This document shows positions 6,474-12,826 of a DNA stretch of 15,649 nt, one piece after another; position 1 is the first letter of the stretch, and the number at the start of each line of letters is the position of its first letter. A program made the position numbers and the translations under genes. The notes beneath the pieces were generated by a model. That model did not search any database. It was not told the origin of the DNA and worked only from the letters and a program-made list of their open reading frames with translations. Source of the DNA: Thermoplasmata archaeon (GTDB taxonomy: Archaea > Thermoplasmatota > E2 > DHVEG-1); NCBI GenBank assembly GCA_003649845.1, contig QMTB01000015.1, positions 1 to 15,649 on the forward strand, in the 5' to 3' direction.

Positions 6474-7118
6474 ATGAAATCGATAAAACCACGGAAGCAG
6501 AGGAAGCAACTGTATAATGCTCCACTTCATAAGAAAAGGAAGTGGATTGCGGCGCATCTAAGCGAAAACTTGCTATTAAAATATAATAGGCGCAGCATAC
6601 CAGTTATAAAGGGCGATACCGTTAAAATCATGCGCGGTGCTTTCAAAGGACATGAGGATAAGGTAACAAGTGTGAATGTTAAAAAAGGTTTTGTTGAGGT
6701 GGAGGGTGTAACTCTTACAAAAGCAGATGGTAAAAAGGTGGCCAGACCTATTCATCCGAGTAATCTTCTCATTACAAAACTTAATTTAGCTGATAAATGG
6801 CGTAGACATCGTCTAGAAGAAGGTTTACCAGAAGAAACAAAGGAGGAGATAGAAGAAGAGGGGATTGAGCAGGAGAGAGAGCTGGAGGAGGAGCGGAAAT
6901 TAGAGGAAGAGAAGACTGAGGAAGCGGAAACCGAGAAAGAAGAAATTGTAGAGGAGGAATATCCTAAAGAAGAAGCTATAGAAAAAACAAGTGGAGGAGA
7001 AACAGAGGAGGTAAAAGAAGAGAAGAAAAAATCTGAGGAGGGTTCTTCTACAACACTGCAGGAGGAATCAAAATTAGAGGAAGAAGAATCTAATAGATCT
7101 AAGGATAAGGAGGAATAA
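6474..7118 (+). CDS. rpl24: large subunit ribosomal protein L24 (uL24) with long acidic C-terminal tail
   Basis: uL24 starts 50S assembly and lies near the tunnel exit. Residues 1-117 are an ordinary archaeal L24: basic N-terminus with KQLYNAPLHKKRKWIAAHLS, a KOW motif at about 46-72 (IKGDTVKIMRGAFKGHEDKV), then KVARPIHPSNLLITKLNL and DKWRRHRLE. From about 118 to 214 comes a low-complexity tail made mostly of Glu with Lys, Ser and Thr, expected to be disordered and strongly negative. A tail this long is not typical of the family. The tail's codons contain many GGAGG-like runs, a by-product of Glu-Glu coding. It ends 4 nt before rps4e. Confidence 0.95.
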   Translation: MKSIKPRKQRKQLYNAPLHKKRKWIAAHLSENLLLKYNRRSIPVIKGDTVKIMRGAFKGHEDKVTSVNVKKGFVEVEGVTLTKADGKKVARPIHPSNLLITKLNLADKWRRHRLEEGLPEETKEEIEEEGIEQERELEEERKLEEEKTEEAETEKEEIVEEEYPKEEAIEKTSGGETEEVKEEKKKSEEGSSTTLQEESKLEEEESNRSKDKEE

Positions 7119-7122
7119 CATC

Positions 7123-7839
7123 ATGTCTCGTCATCTTAAAAGATTAAATGCTCCACGTGTAGTTCGTTTACATAGAAAGGAGAAGAAGTGGGCTATTAGA
7201 CCTTCTCCAGGTCCTCACCCTATTGATCAATCTATTCCCTTAGGTTTAATTATTAGAGATTATCTCAATTTATGTGATACTCTTAGAGAAACTAAGAGAA
7301 TCCTCTCTCAAGGTGAAGTATTTGTAGATGGTAGGATACGTAAGGATTATAAATTCCCAGTTGGACTTATGGATGTTATCTCTATACCTAAGATTAGGAA
7401 ACAATATAGGGTATTATATAATGAAAGAGGTAAACTCACCCTTGTACCAATAACTGAAGAAGAAGCTTCTTGGAAGCTTTATAGGATAGAAGATAAAACT
7501 ATTTTAAAAGGAAAGAAGATGCAATTGAATCTACATGATGGTACTAATAAACTCGTTGATGAAGATAAATATCACACAGGTGATGTTCTAAAGATTTCTT
7601 TTGAGGGGAGAGAGATAAAAGAAGTTTATCCAAGGGAACCTGGTGCTGTCTCTCTCATTATAGGCGGTAGACACATTGGTGAGATTGCTACTATTCAATC
7701 TTTTGAGATCATTAGATCCTCTAAACCTAATATAGCCCATATGAAAGGAGTGCAAGAATTCACTACACTTCAGAAATATGTTTTCCCGATTGGTAAAACA
7801 AAACCTGTTATAACCCTTCCTGAGGTGAATATACAATGA
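7123..7839 (+). CDS. rps4e: small subunit ribosomal protein S4e (eS4)
   Basis: eS4 is an archaeal/eukaryotic 30S protein with no bacterial counterpart. The 238 residues begin SRHLKRLNAPRVVRLHRKEKKWAIRPSPGPH, the family signature. An S4-type RNA-binding segment follows (about 42-95: IPLGLIIRDYLNLCDTL and ILSQGEVFVDGRIRKDYKF), then a central domain, and a KOW-like stretch at about 172-200 (EPGAVSLIIGGRHIGEIATI). A strong AAGGAGG at 7107-7113 precedes the ATG. Its stop overlaps rpl5 by ATGA (7836-7839). Confidence 0.97.
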   Translation: MSRHLKRLNAPRVVRLHRKEKKWAIRPSPGPHPIDQSIPLGLIIRDYLNLCDTLRETKRILSQGEVFVDGRIRKDYKFPVGLMDVISIPKIRKQYRVLYNERGKLTLVPITEEEASWKLYRIEDKTILKGKKMQLNLHDGTNKLVDEDKYHTGDVLKISFEGREIKEVYPREPGAVSLIIGGRHIGEIATIQSFEIIRSSKPNIAHMKGVQEFTTLQKYVFPIGKTKPVITLPEVNIQ

Positions 7840-8357
7840 AGAAGAGTAAACAATGGCTTACTCAACCACGTATAGAGAAGGTTACTGTTAATATCGGTGT
7901 TGGAGAAGCTGGTGAGAGACTTCAGAAGGCAGAGACTGTCTTATTAAATATAACAGGTCGTAAACCTGTTCAAACGTTATCTAAAACCACCAATAAAGAT
8001 TTAGGTATTAGAAAGCGTATGCCAATTGGTTGCAAAGTTACATTGAGAGGAAAAACTGCGGAGGAGTTTCTTATAAAAGCCTTTCAAACAAGGAATAATA
8101 AGATTGCTGAATATGCGTTTGATGAGCAAGGTAATTTCTCATTTGGAATTCCAGATCACACCTTGTTTAAAGATCAAAAATATGATCCTGAGATAGGAAT
8201 CTTTGGGATGGATGTATGCGTAACTATGGAGAAACCAGGTTATCGTGTTAAACGTCGTCGCATTCAAAGACGTAGTATACCAAAGCATCATAGAGTTACT
8301 CGAGAGGAAACTATGCAGTTTATACAAGAAAAATTTAAAGTGGAGGTGGTAGAATAA
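7836..8357 (+). CDS. rpl5: large subunit ribosomal protein L5 (uL5)
   Basis: uL5 binds 5S rRNA and helps form the central protuberance; it contacts P-site tRNA. The 173 residues match the archaeal L5/L11e form: PRIEKVTVNIGVGEAGERLQKAETVL at the N-terminus, TGRKPVQTLSKTTNKDLGIRKRMPIGCKVTLRG (about 47-79), FSFGIPDHTLF and the conserved FGMDVCVTMEKPGYRVKRRRIQ (about 129-150). Its last codons contain GGAGGTG (8342-8348), which acts as ribosome binding site for the next gene. Its TAA overlaps the proposed ATA start of rps14. Confidence 0.97.
   Translation: MKKSKQWLTQPRIEKVTVNIGVGEAGERLQKAETVLLNITGRKPVQTLSKTTNKDLGIRKRMPIGCKVTLRGKTAEEFLIKAFQTRNNKIAEYAFDEQGNFSFGIPDHTLFKDQKYDPEIGIFGMDVCVTMEKPGYRVKRRRIQRRSIPKHHRVTREETMQFIQEKFKVEVVE
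8342..8348 (+). promoter_or_regulatory. Shine-Dalgarno site for rps14, within the rpl5 end
   Basis: GGAGGTG is a strong complement to the archaeal 16S 3' end. It lies five bases before the ATA at 8354, the normal spacing, and eleven bases before a second in-frame ATA at 8360. It therefore supports initiation at 8354 even though that codon is not ATG, GTG or TTG. Confidence 0.7.
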
Positions 8358-8509
8358 AGATAAAAGAGAGACAGAAAATCTATGGCAGAATCCATGGATG
8401 TGAAAGATGTGGTCGAAAGAGAGGTATAATACGTTTATATGGACTCCACCTCTGCAGGCAGTGTTTCCGTGAGAAAGCAGAGGAAATGGGATTTAAAAAG
8501 TATTACTAA
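8354..8509 (+). CDS. rps14: small subunit ribosomal protein S14 (uS14, zinc type) with apparent ATA start
   Basis: uS14 lies in the 30S head and is needed for late assembly. The 51 residues are a complete zinc-binding S14: KERQKIYGRIHG, then C16-E-R-C19, GRKRGIIRLYGLHL, C34-R-Q-C37 and the conserved ending FREKAEEMGFKKYY. The four cysteines form the zinc site. The open frame begins only at 8339 (a stop, TAA, lies at 8336-8338), and no ATG, GTG or TTG occurs in frame before codon 45. ATA 8354-8356, overlapping the L5 TAA as ATAA and placed correctly after GGAGGTG, is the best start. A single G at 8356 would restore the ATGA overlap seen at other junctions. Either this is a true AUA start or one base of the sequence is wrong. 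Confidence 0.93.
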   Translation: MKIKERQKIYGRIHGCERCGRKRGIIRLYGLHLCRQCFREKAEEMGFKKYY

Positions 8510-8524
8510 AAGGAGGCATAATTT

Positions 8525-8914
8525 ATGTTGAATGATCCATTGGCTAATGCTCTGTCACTCATGAAAAATGCAGAGATGAAAGGTAAGAGGATATGCCGTA
8601 TTAAACCATCTTCTAAACTTATCAGTGGTGTTTTACGTGTATTTAAAGAGAATGGGTATATTGGGGAATATCAGTTTATAGATGATGGTGAAGCAGGGAT
8701 ATTAGAAGTAGAATTAATAGGTAATATCAATAATTGTGGTGTGATAAAACCTAGGTACCCTGTTAAAAGAGATGAATTAGAGAAATGGGAGCGAAGATAT
8801 CTCCCTGCTAGAGATTTTGGTTTACTGATACTTACTACTACTAAAGGGATAATATCAAATGAGGATGCGAAGAAGTATGGTATTGGAGGTAAAATGCTAG
8901 CTTACGTTTACTAG
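8525..8914 (+). CDS. rps8: small subunit ribosomal protein S8 (uS8)
   Basis: uS8 binds the central domain of 16S rRNA and organises the platform. The 129 residues are the archaeal/eukaryotic S15Ae type: NDPLANALSLMKNAEMKGKR at the N-terminus, PSSKLISGVLRVFKENGYIGEYQFIDD (about 29-54), then IKPRYPVKRDELEKWERRYLPARDFGLLILTTTKGI and the C-terminal NEDAKKYGIGGKMLAYVY. A perfect AGGAGG at 8511-8516 fixes the ATG. In bacteria S8 represses the spc operon through an L5 mRNA site; I see no evidence for or against that here. Confidence 0.97.
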   Translation: MLNDPLANALSLMKNAEMKGKRICRIKPSSKLISGVLRVFKENGYIGEYQFIDDGEAGILEVELIGNINNCGVIKPRYPVKRDELEKWERRYLPARDFGLLILTTTKGIISNEDAKKYGIGGKMLAYVY

Positions 8915-8928
8915 AAGGTGAAAAGAGT

Positions 8929-9471
8929 ATGACAAAGAGACCTGATATAGAAGAGAAGATAGTTATACCAGAAGGTGTAGAGGCTACTCTAGAAGATACA
9001 AGATTAACTATTAAGGGAGAGAAAGGAGTTCTATCTAGAGAGTTTTCGCATCCACAGATAAAGATCTCAATATCAGATGGATCTATAGTGATATCTTGCA
9101 GGAATCCTAGGAGGAAACAAGCTGCTCTTGTAGGTACTTTTAAAGCTCATATAAAGAATATGTTTCATGGAGTTACAAATGGTTTTGAATACCGTATGAA
9201 AACAGTTTACTCTCATTTCCCTATTAAAACAATGGTTGATGGTAACTATTTTGTAATTCAAAATTTCCTTGGAGAACGTCATCCTCGTAAAGCTTTGATT
9301 CTAGAAGGTGTTTCTGTTGAGATAAAGGGAGATGAGGTTATCGTTAAAGGTATAGATAAAGAGAAGGTTGGTCAGACGGTTGCAAATATAGAGAGAGCAA
9401 CAATAGTTAAAAATAGAGATGTACGAGTATTTCAAGATGGAGTATATAGAGTGAGTAAGGGAGGTAGCTAG
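8929..9471 (+). CDS. rpl6: large subunit ribosomal protein L6 (uL6)
   Basis: uL6 lies near the GTPase-factor site at the base of the L7/L12 stalk. The 180 residues contain the two tandem L6 alpha/beta repeats: IVIPEGVEATLEDTRLTIKGEKG in the first (about 11-33), then the connecting ALVGTFKAHIKNMFHGVTNGFEYRMKTVYSHFPIK (about 66-100), and the archaeal second repeat FLGERHPRKALILEGVSVEIKGDEVIVKGIDKEKVGQTVANIE. AAGGTGA upstream is the binding site. It ends 2 nt before rpl32e. Confidence 0.97.
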   Translation: MTKRPDIEEKIVIPEGVEATLEDTRLTIKGEKGVLSREFSHPQIKISISDGSIVISCRNPRRKQAALVGTFKAHIKNMFHGVTNGFEYRMKTVYSHFPIKTMVDGNYFVIQNFLGERHPRKALILEGVSVEIKGDEVIVKGIDKEKVGQTVANIERATIVKNRDVRVFQDGVYRVSKGGS

Positions 9472-9473
9472 GG

Positions 9474-10166
9474 ATGACAAAGGAAGAGATAATAAAAAAG
9501 CTAGTAGAGATAAAGGGAATCGGACCAGCAAAGGCAGAGGCGATCTATAAAGAAAGTTTTGATAGCGTAGAGAAACTTGCTAATGCATCAGTTGAAGAGT
9601 TAATAAAAATAAAAGGTGTCAATGAGATAATTGCTAAGGAGATTATAGAATATTTTGCATCACTACAGCAAGAGAAACCTAAGGAAAAACTTGAGGAAAC
9701 CGTTGAAAAAATTGAAAAGCCATCTGGAAAACCAAGTGTAAAGAAGACAGCTGCTCCTAGCGACTATAAGGTTAAAAAGAAGCCTGTTTTATCTGAAGAA
9801 TTGAAAAGGGGGGTCTCTCTCCGTAAGCGTATCAAGGAACGTACTCCTCGTTTCCTAAGAGAGGAATGGTTTAGATATAAACGTATTCCATTGAATTGGC
9901 GTAGACCAGATGGCATCTCCTCTAAGATGCGGAGGAATTTTAAGTATAGACCTAAGAGGGTTAAAGTAGGTTTTAGGGGACCTAGGAAAGCTAGGGGTTT
10001 ACATCCATCTGGTTTTGAAGAGGTTCTTGTATACAATGTTAGAGATTTAGAGGGTTTAGATCCTAATACCCAAGCTGCACGTATAGGCAGCACTGTCGGT
10101 ACTAGGAAGAGGATGGAGATTCAAAAGAAAGCGGAAGAATTAGATATTCGAATACTTAACGGGTGA
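9474..10166 (+). CDS. rpl32e: large subunit ribosomal protein L32e (eL32) with N-terminal helix-hairpin-helix domain
   Basis: eL32 is an archaeal/eukaryotic 50S protein. The core lies at about 105-230: KERTPRFLREEWFRYKRIPLNWRRP, DGISSKMRRNFKYRP, VGFRGPRKARGLHPSGFEEVLVYN and the end AARIGSTVGTRKRMEIQKKAEELDIRILN. Ahead of it are residues 1-66 with paired helix-hairpin-helix motifs (VEIKGIGPAKAEAIY and IKIKGVNEIIAKEII), then a Lys/Glu/Pro linker. Some archaeal L32e proteins, including haloarchaeal ones, have such a domain, so this is known for the family. The S3 of this same operon carries a similar domain at its other end. GGGAGGTAG before the ATG supports the start. Confidence 0.96.
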   Translation: MTKEEIIKKLVEIKGIGPAKAEAIYKESFDSVEKLANASVEELIKIKGVNEIIAKEIIEYFASLQQEKPKEKLEETVEKIEKPSGKPSVKKTAAPSDYKVKKKPVLSEELKRGVSLRKRIKERTPRFLREEWFRYKRIPLNWRRPDGISSKMRRNFKYRPKRVKVGFRGPRKARGLHPSGFEEVLVYNVRDLEGLDPNTQAARIGSTVGTRKRMEIQKKAEELDIRILNG

Positions 10167-10172
10167 GAATAG

Positions 10173-10652
10173 ATGACTGATTTAAGGAATCAACGTAGAA
10201 TGGCTGCAGCTATACTTAAATGTGGTATCAATAGAGTATGGATGGACCAAGATAGAGTCGATGAGATAGCAAAGGCTGTAACTAAAGATGATATTAGAGT
10301 ACTTATACATGGTAAGGCTATTAGAAGTAGACAGAAGAAAGGTATCTCCAGTGGGAGGAAGAAATATATTGCAAATCAAAAACAAAAAGGTCGTAGAAAA
10401 GGTCATGGTTCTAGAAAGGGAGCTAAATATGCTAGATTCCCGAGGAAGAGAAGATGGATTCAAACGATCCGTCCTATAAGGGCTTATCTAAGGGAACTCA
10501 GGGATAATAAACTTATTGATCCATCTACATATCGAAAATATTATATGAAAGCTAAAGGTGGAGAATTTAGAAGTAAACGTCATCTTAGGATGCATCTTAT
10601 ATCCGATGGGGTGTTGAAGGAGGAAGATTTATCTAAGGAGGAAGCATCATGA
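10173..10652 (+). CDS. rpl19e: large subunit ribosomal protein L19e (eL19)
   Basis: eL19 spans the 50S surface and joins an inter-subunit bridge; it exists only in archaea and eukaryotes. The 159 residues start with DLRNQRRMAAAILKCGINRVWMD, followed by RVDEIAKAVTKDDIRVLIHGKAI, the basic KGISSGRKKYIANQKQKGRRKGHGSRKGAKYARFPRK region (about 54-91) and the long C-terminal helix with IRPIRAYLRELRDNKLIDPSTYRKYYMKAKGG. Length is normal. GGGTGAGAAT precedes the ATG. Its stop overlaps rpl18 (ATGA at 10649-10652). Confidence 0.97.
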   Translation: MTDLRNQRRMAAAILKCGINRVWMDQDRVDEIAKAVTKDDIRVLIHGKAIRSRQKKGISSGRKKYIANQKQKGRRKGHGSRKGAKYARFPRKRRWIQTIRPIRAYLRELRDNKLIDPSTYRKYYMKAKGGEFRSKRHLRMHLISDGVLKEEDLSKEEAS

Positions 10653-11155
10653 GCCAAGGTCCTAGATATCATGTTAAACCTAGACGGCGACGTGAAGGGA
10701 TTACAGATTATAGAAAACGTCTTAGATTACTTAAATCTAGGAAAACAAGAATTGTTGTCCGTAGATCCCTCAGGAATTTTAGAGTACAATTCATAGATTA
10801 TGATGAAAAAGGTGATCGTATAAGGGCTTCTGCAATTGCGTCTGAACTTACTAAGAAATATGGATGGAAGTATTCTACTTCTACTACTCCCGCGGCATAT
10901 CTGACAGGTTTGTTAGCAGGGGTTAGAGCAAAGGAAAAAGGTATAACAAAAGGGGTATTAGATGTAGGGCGTCAGGTTCCTGCTAGAGGTTCAAAGATAT
11001 TTGCTGCTTTAAAAGGCGTTCTTGATGCTGGGATAGATTGCCCGCATAGTGAAGATATACTACCTAGTGAGGATAGAATCCTTGGTACTCATCTAAATGA
11101 AGAGATTTCTAAAGATCTACCTAAAATAAAAACAAAGATCACAGGGGGCGAATAA
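10649..11155 (+). CDS. rpl18: large subunit ribosomal protein L18 (uL18)
   Basis: uL18 binds 5S rRNA together with L5 and links it to the 50S body. The 168 residues are the archaeal/eukaryotic L5e type: GPRYHVKPRRRREGITDYRKRLRLLKS at the N-terminus, RIVVRRSLRNFRVQFIDYDEKGDRIRASA (about 34-62), then AAYLTGLLAGVRAKEKGITKGVLDVGRQVP and AALKGVLDAGIDCPHSEDILPSEDRI. AAGGAGGAAG ahead of the ATG fixes the start. The last base of its TAA is the first base of the rps5 ATG. Confidence 0.97.
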   Translation: MSQGPRYHVKPRRRREGITDYRKRLRLLKSRKTRIVVRRSLRNFRVQFIDYDEKGDRIRASAIASELTKKYGWKYSTSTTPAAYLTGLLAGVRAKEKGITKGVLDVGRQVPARGSKIFAALKGVLDAGIDCPHSEDILPSEDRILGTHLNEEISKDLPKIKTKITGGE

Positions 11156-11859
11156 TGGTTAGAAGAGCTCAGAAGTCAGTTGAAGCTGAAGCAGTAGTTG
11201 AATGGCAACCTAAAACAAAGCTCGGTAGGCTTGTTAAATCAGGAAAGATTACTACTATGCATGATGCTTTAAAAACAGGTTTACCTCTTAGGGAACCTGA
11301 AATCGTTGATCTTCTGCTACCTGATCTCGAAGATGAAGTATTAGATGTTAATATGGTACAACGTATGACAGATTCTGGTAGAAGAGTGAAGTTTCTAATC
11401 ACCGTTGCAGTTGGAAATAAAAATGGTTATGTAGGTCTTGCCCATGCGAAGGGAAAGGAAGTAGGGGCTAGTATAAGGAAAGCTATTGAGAATGCTAAGT
11501 TAGAGATTATAGAGGTACGTAGAGGATGCGGCTCTTGGGAATGTGGCTGTGGTCAACCACATACAGTTCCTTTTGAGATAACTGGTAAAAGCGGTTCTGT
11601 AGAGGTTACCTTTAAACCTGCCCCTAGAGGCATAGGACTAGCTACTGGGGATATAGCCAAGAAAATCCTTCGTTTAGCAGGTATTCAAGATTGCTGGGGT
11701 TTTACTAGAGGTAAAACTAGGACTACTATAAATTATGCTAAAGCTGTTTTTAATTCATTGAAAAAACTTAATGAGGTGAGAATTACTTCTAAGGAAATTA
11801 GTCATATAGGAATCGTATCAGGTGCTGTTGAACAACCAACAATGGAACAGGAGGAATAA
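11155..11859 (+). CDS. rps5: small subunit ribosomal protein S5 (uS5)
   Basis: uS5 lies on the solvent side of the 30S near the mRNA entry and affects decoding accuracy. The 234 residues have an archaeal N-terminal region (VVEWQPKTKLGRLVKSGKITTMHDAL), the dsRBD-like S5 N domain (about 60-125: DMVQRMTDSGRRVKFLITVAVGNKNG-type strands), the archaeal RRGCGSWECGCGQPHTVPFEITGK loop and the S5 C domain with APRGIGLATGDIAKKILRLAGIQDCW (about 159-184) and GKTRTTINYAKAVFNSLK. The sequence is ordinary. It ends 5 nt before rpl30, with GGAGGAATAAAA spanning the junction. Confidence 0.97.
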   Translation: MVRRAQKSVEAEAVVEWQPKTKLGRLVKSGKITTMHDALKTGLPLREPEIVDLLLPDLEDEVLDVNMVQRMTDSGRRVKFLITVAVGNKNGYVGLAHAKGKEVGASIRKAIENAKLEIIEVRRGCGSWECGCGQPHTVPFEITGKSGSVEVTFKPAPRGIGLATGDIAKKILRLAGIQDCWGFTRGKTRTTINYAKAVFNSLKKLNEVRITSKEISHIGIVSGAVEQPTMEQEE

Positions 11860-11864
11860 AAACC

Positions 11865-12332
11865 ATGGTTTATGCTGTTATACGTGTTCGAGGAACTATT
11901 CATGTGAAACCTAAAATAAAGAAGACGCTACAACTTCTAAGGTTAAATAGAGTTAACCATTGTGTATTATTAGATGAAAATAAGGTTAATAAAGGCATGT
12001 TACAGGTTGCAAAGGATTATGTGACATGGGGTGAAATCAATAGAGATATGTTAATTAAATTATTACGAAATAGAGGTAAATTGAAAGGTGATAAACCTTT
12101 AACAGATGAATATCTTAAATCTTCAACCTCATATAAAGATATTAGTTCTCTTGCAGATGCAATATTAGAAGGAAAGATAAAATATAAAGATATACCGGAT
12201 ATAAAACCATTATTTAGATTGCATCCTCCAAAAAAAGGGTATGAAGGTATTAAACGTTCATATAGGAATAAAGGAGCTTTGGGATATAGAGGAGAAGATG
12301 TAAACGATTTATTGGAGAGAATGGTTGAATAA
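11865..12332 (+). CDS. rpl30: large subunit ribosomal protein L30 (uL30)
   Basis: uL30 binds 23S and 5S rRNA on the 50S surface. The 155 residues are the archaeal/eukaryotic L7 form: the ferredoxin-like core at about 1-60 (YAVIRVRGTIHVKPKIKKTLQLLRLNRVNHCVLL and VAKDYVTWGEINRDML), then the extension with LLRNRGKL, YLKSSTSYKDISSLADAIL and the closing LFRLHPPKKGYEGIKRSYRNKGALGYRG. It is the last recognisable ribosomal protein gene of the superoperon here. L15 and SecY, which normally follow, are absent. Confidence 0.97.
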   Translation: MVYAVIRVRGTIHVKPKIKKTLQLLRLNRVNHCVLLDENKVNKGMLQVAKDYVTWGEINRDMLIKLLRNRGKLKGDKPLTDEYLKSSTSYKDISSLADAILEGKIKYKDIPDIKPLFRLHPPKKGYEGIKRSYRNKGALGYRGEDVNDLLERMVE

Positions 12333-12356
12333 AAATTATGAAGGAGAGATACATCT

Positions 12357-12566
12357 ATGGAAGAAACATTATATGATATTGAGATATACCGTGGAGATGG
12401 GGTATATATAGGTAGGATCTTTTCTGATATAGATGGAGTAAAGGAATTCCGTAGTGAACATCTAGATCAACTACTGAGAGATATAACCATTGATATCCAG
12501 CTTGCATTAGAGGAATTCGTAAATAGATCTAGTGTTTTCACAGAAAACCTAGATGAAGAAGGATAA
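12357..12566 (+). CDS. small uncharacterised protein with HicB/UPF0150-like pattern
   Basis: A 69-residue acidic protein with a strong binding site (AAGGAGAGAT at 12340-12349) and a 24-bp gap after L30, so probably the last gene of the superoperon transcript. The layout is strand YDIEIYRGDGVYIGRIF, DIDGVKEFRSE, then a helix LDQLLRDITIDIQLALEEFV (about 37-56). This resembles the HicB/UPF0150 half-RNase-H-like fold, where a strand with D/G-x-Y-x-G/A leads to a loop and an LxELLxxIxEAIxLxLE helix. The resemblance is by eye only and unproven. No HicA partner and no HTH domain are visible. It occupies the slot of L15-SecY. Function unknown. Confidence 0.75.
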   Translation: MEETLYDIEIYRGDGVYIGRIFSDIDGVKEFRSEHLDQLLRDITIDIQLALEEFVNRSSVFTENLDEEG

Positions 12567-12578
12567 GATTTTTAAATA
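12562..12578 (+). promoter_or_regulatory. BRE + TATA promoter for rpoK-rps2
   Basis: GATAAGA (12562-12568) fits BRE RNWAANW and leads into TTTTTAAATA (12569-12578). The predicted start of transcription is near 12600, about 20 nt before the rpoK start codon and just ahead of its GGAGG. The BRE overlaps the stop codon of the 69-residue gene. It shares GATAA(C/G)ATTT with the L3 promoter. Confidence 0.65.
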
Positions 12579-12619
12579 ATCCTATTATTTGGGCTTCTAC
12601 CATCATATGGAGGAAAACG

Positions 12620-12826
12620 TTGAAATACACAAGATTCGAAAAAGCGAGGATCATCGGTGCGAGAGCGCTTCAGCTCTCTATGGGTGCTCCAGCTTTAATT
12701 AAAATTCCAAAGGATGTCATACTCCCAATAGATATAGCTATGTTGGAGTTTAAAGAAGGTGTTATACCTATAACTGTTAGAAGAATGAAAGGTAAAGAAA
12801 GAAGTAGAAGTAGGGGTCAATTATGA
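12620..12826 (+). CDS. rpoK: DNA-directed RNA polymerase subunit K (RpoK, Rpb6 homologue)
   Basis: RpoK stabilises the clamp of archaeal RNA polymerase. The 68 residues KYTRFEKARIIGARALQLSMGAPALI.. and IAMLEFKEGVIPITVRR are the highly conserved Rpb6/omega core, with no N-terminal extension. The start is TTG at 12620: it gives the exact family N-terminus and has ATGGAGG at 12607-12613 at good distance, while the nearby ATG at 12607 is out of frame. It has its own promoter. The ATG of rps2 overlaps its TGA (ATGA), so the two are co-translated. In many archaea rpoN and L13/S9 precede rpoK; they are not here. Confidence 0.95.
   Translation: MKYTRFEKARIIGARALQLSMGAPALIKIPKDVILPIDIAMLEFKEGVIPITVRRMKGKERSRSRGQL

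Noticed and set aside
6840..7113. Many GGAGG-like runs in the L24 tail that could be internal ribosome binding sites.
   Set aside because: They follow from Glu-rich coding (GAG GAG/GAG GAA); only the last one, before rps4e, has a gene at proper spacing.
10288..10479. Overlapping + strand frame of 63 codons inside rpl19e.
   Set aside because: Lies entirely within a certain gene in another frame and shows no family pattern.
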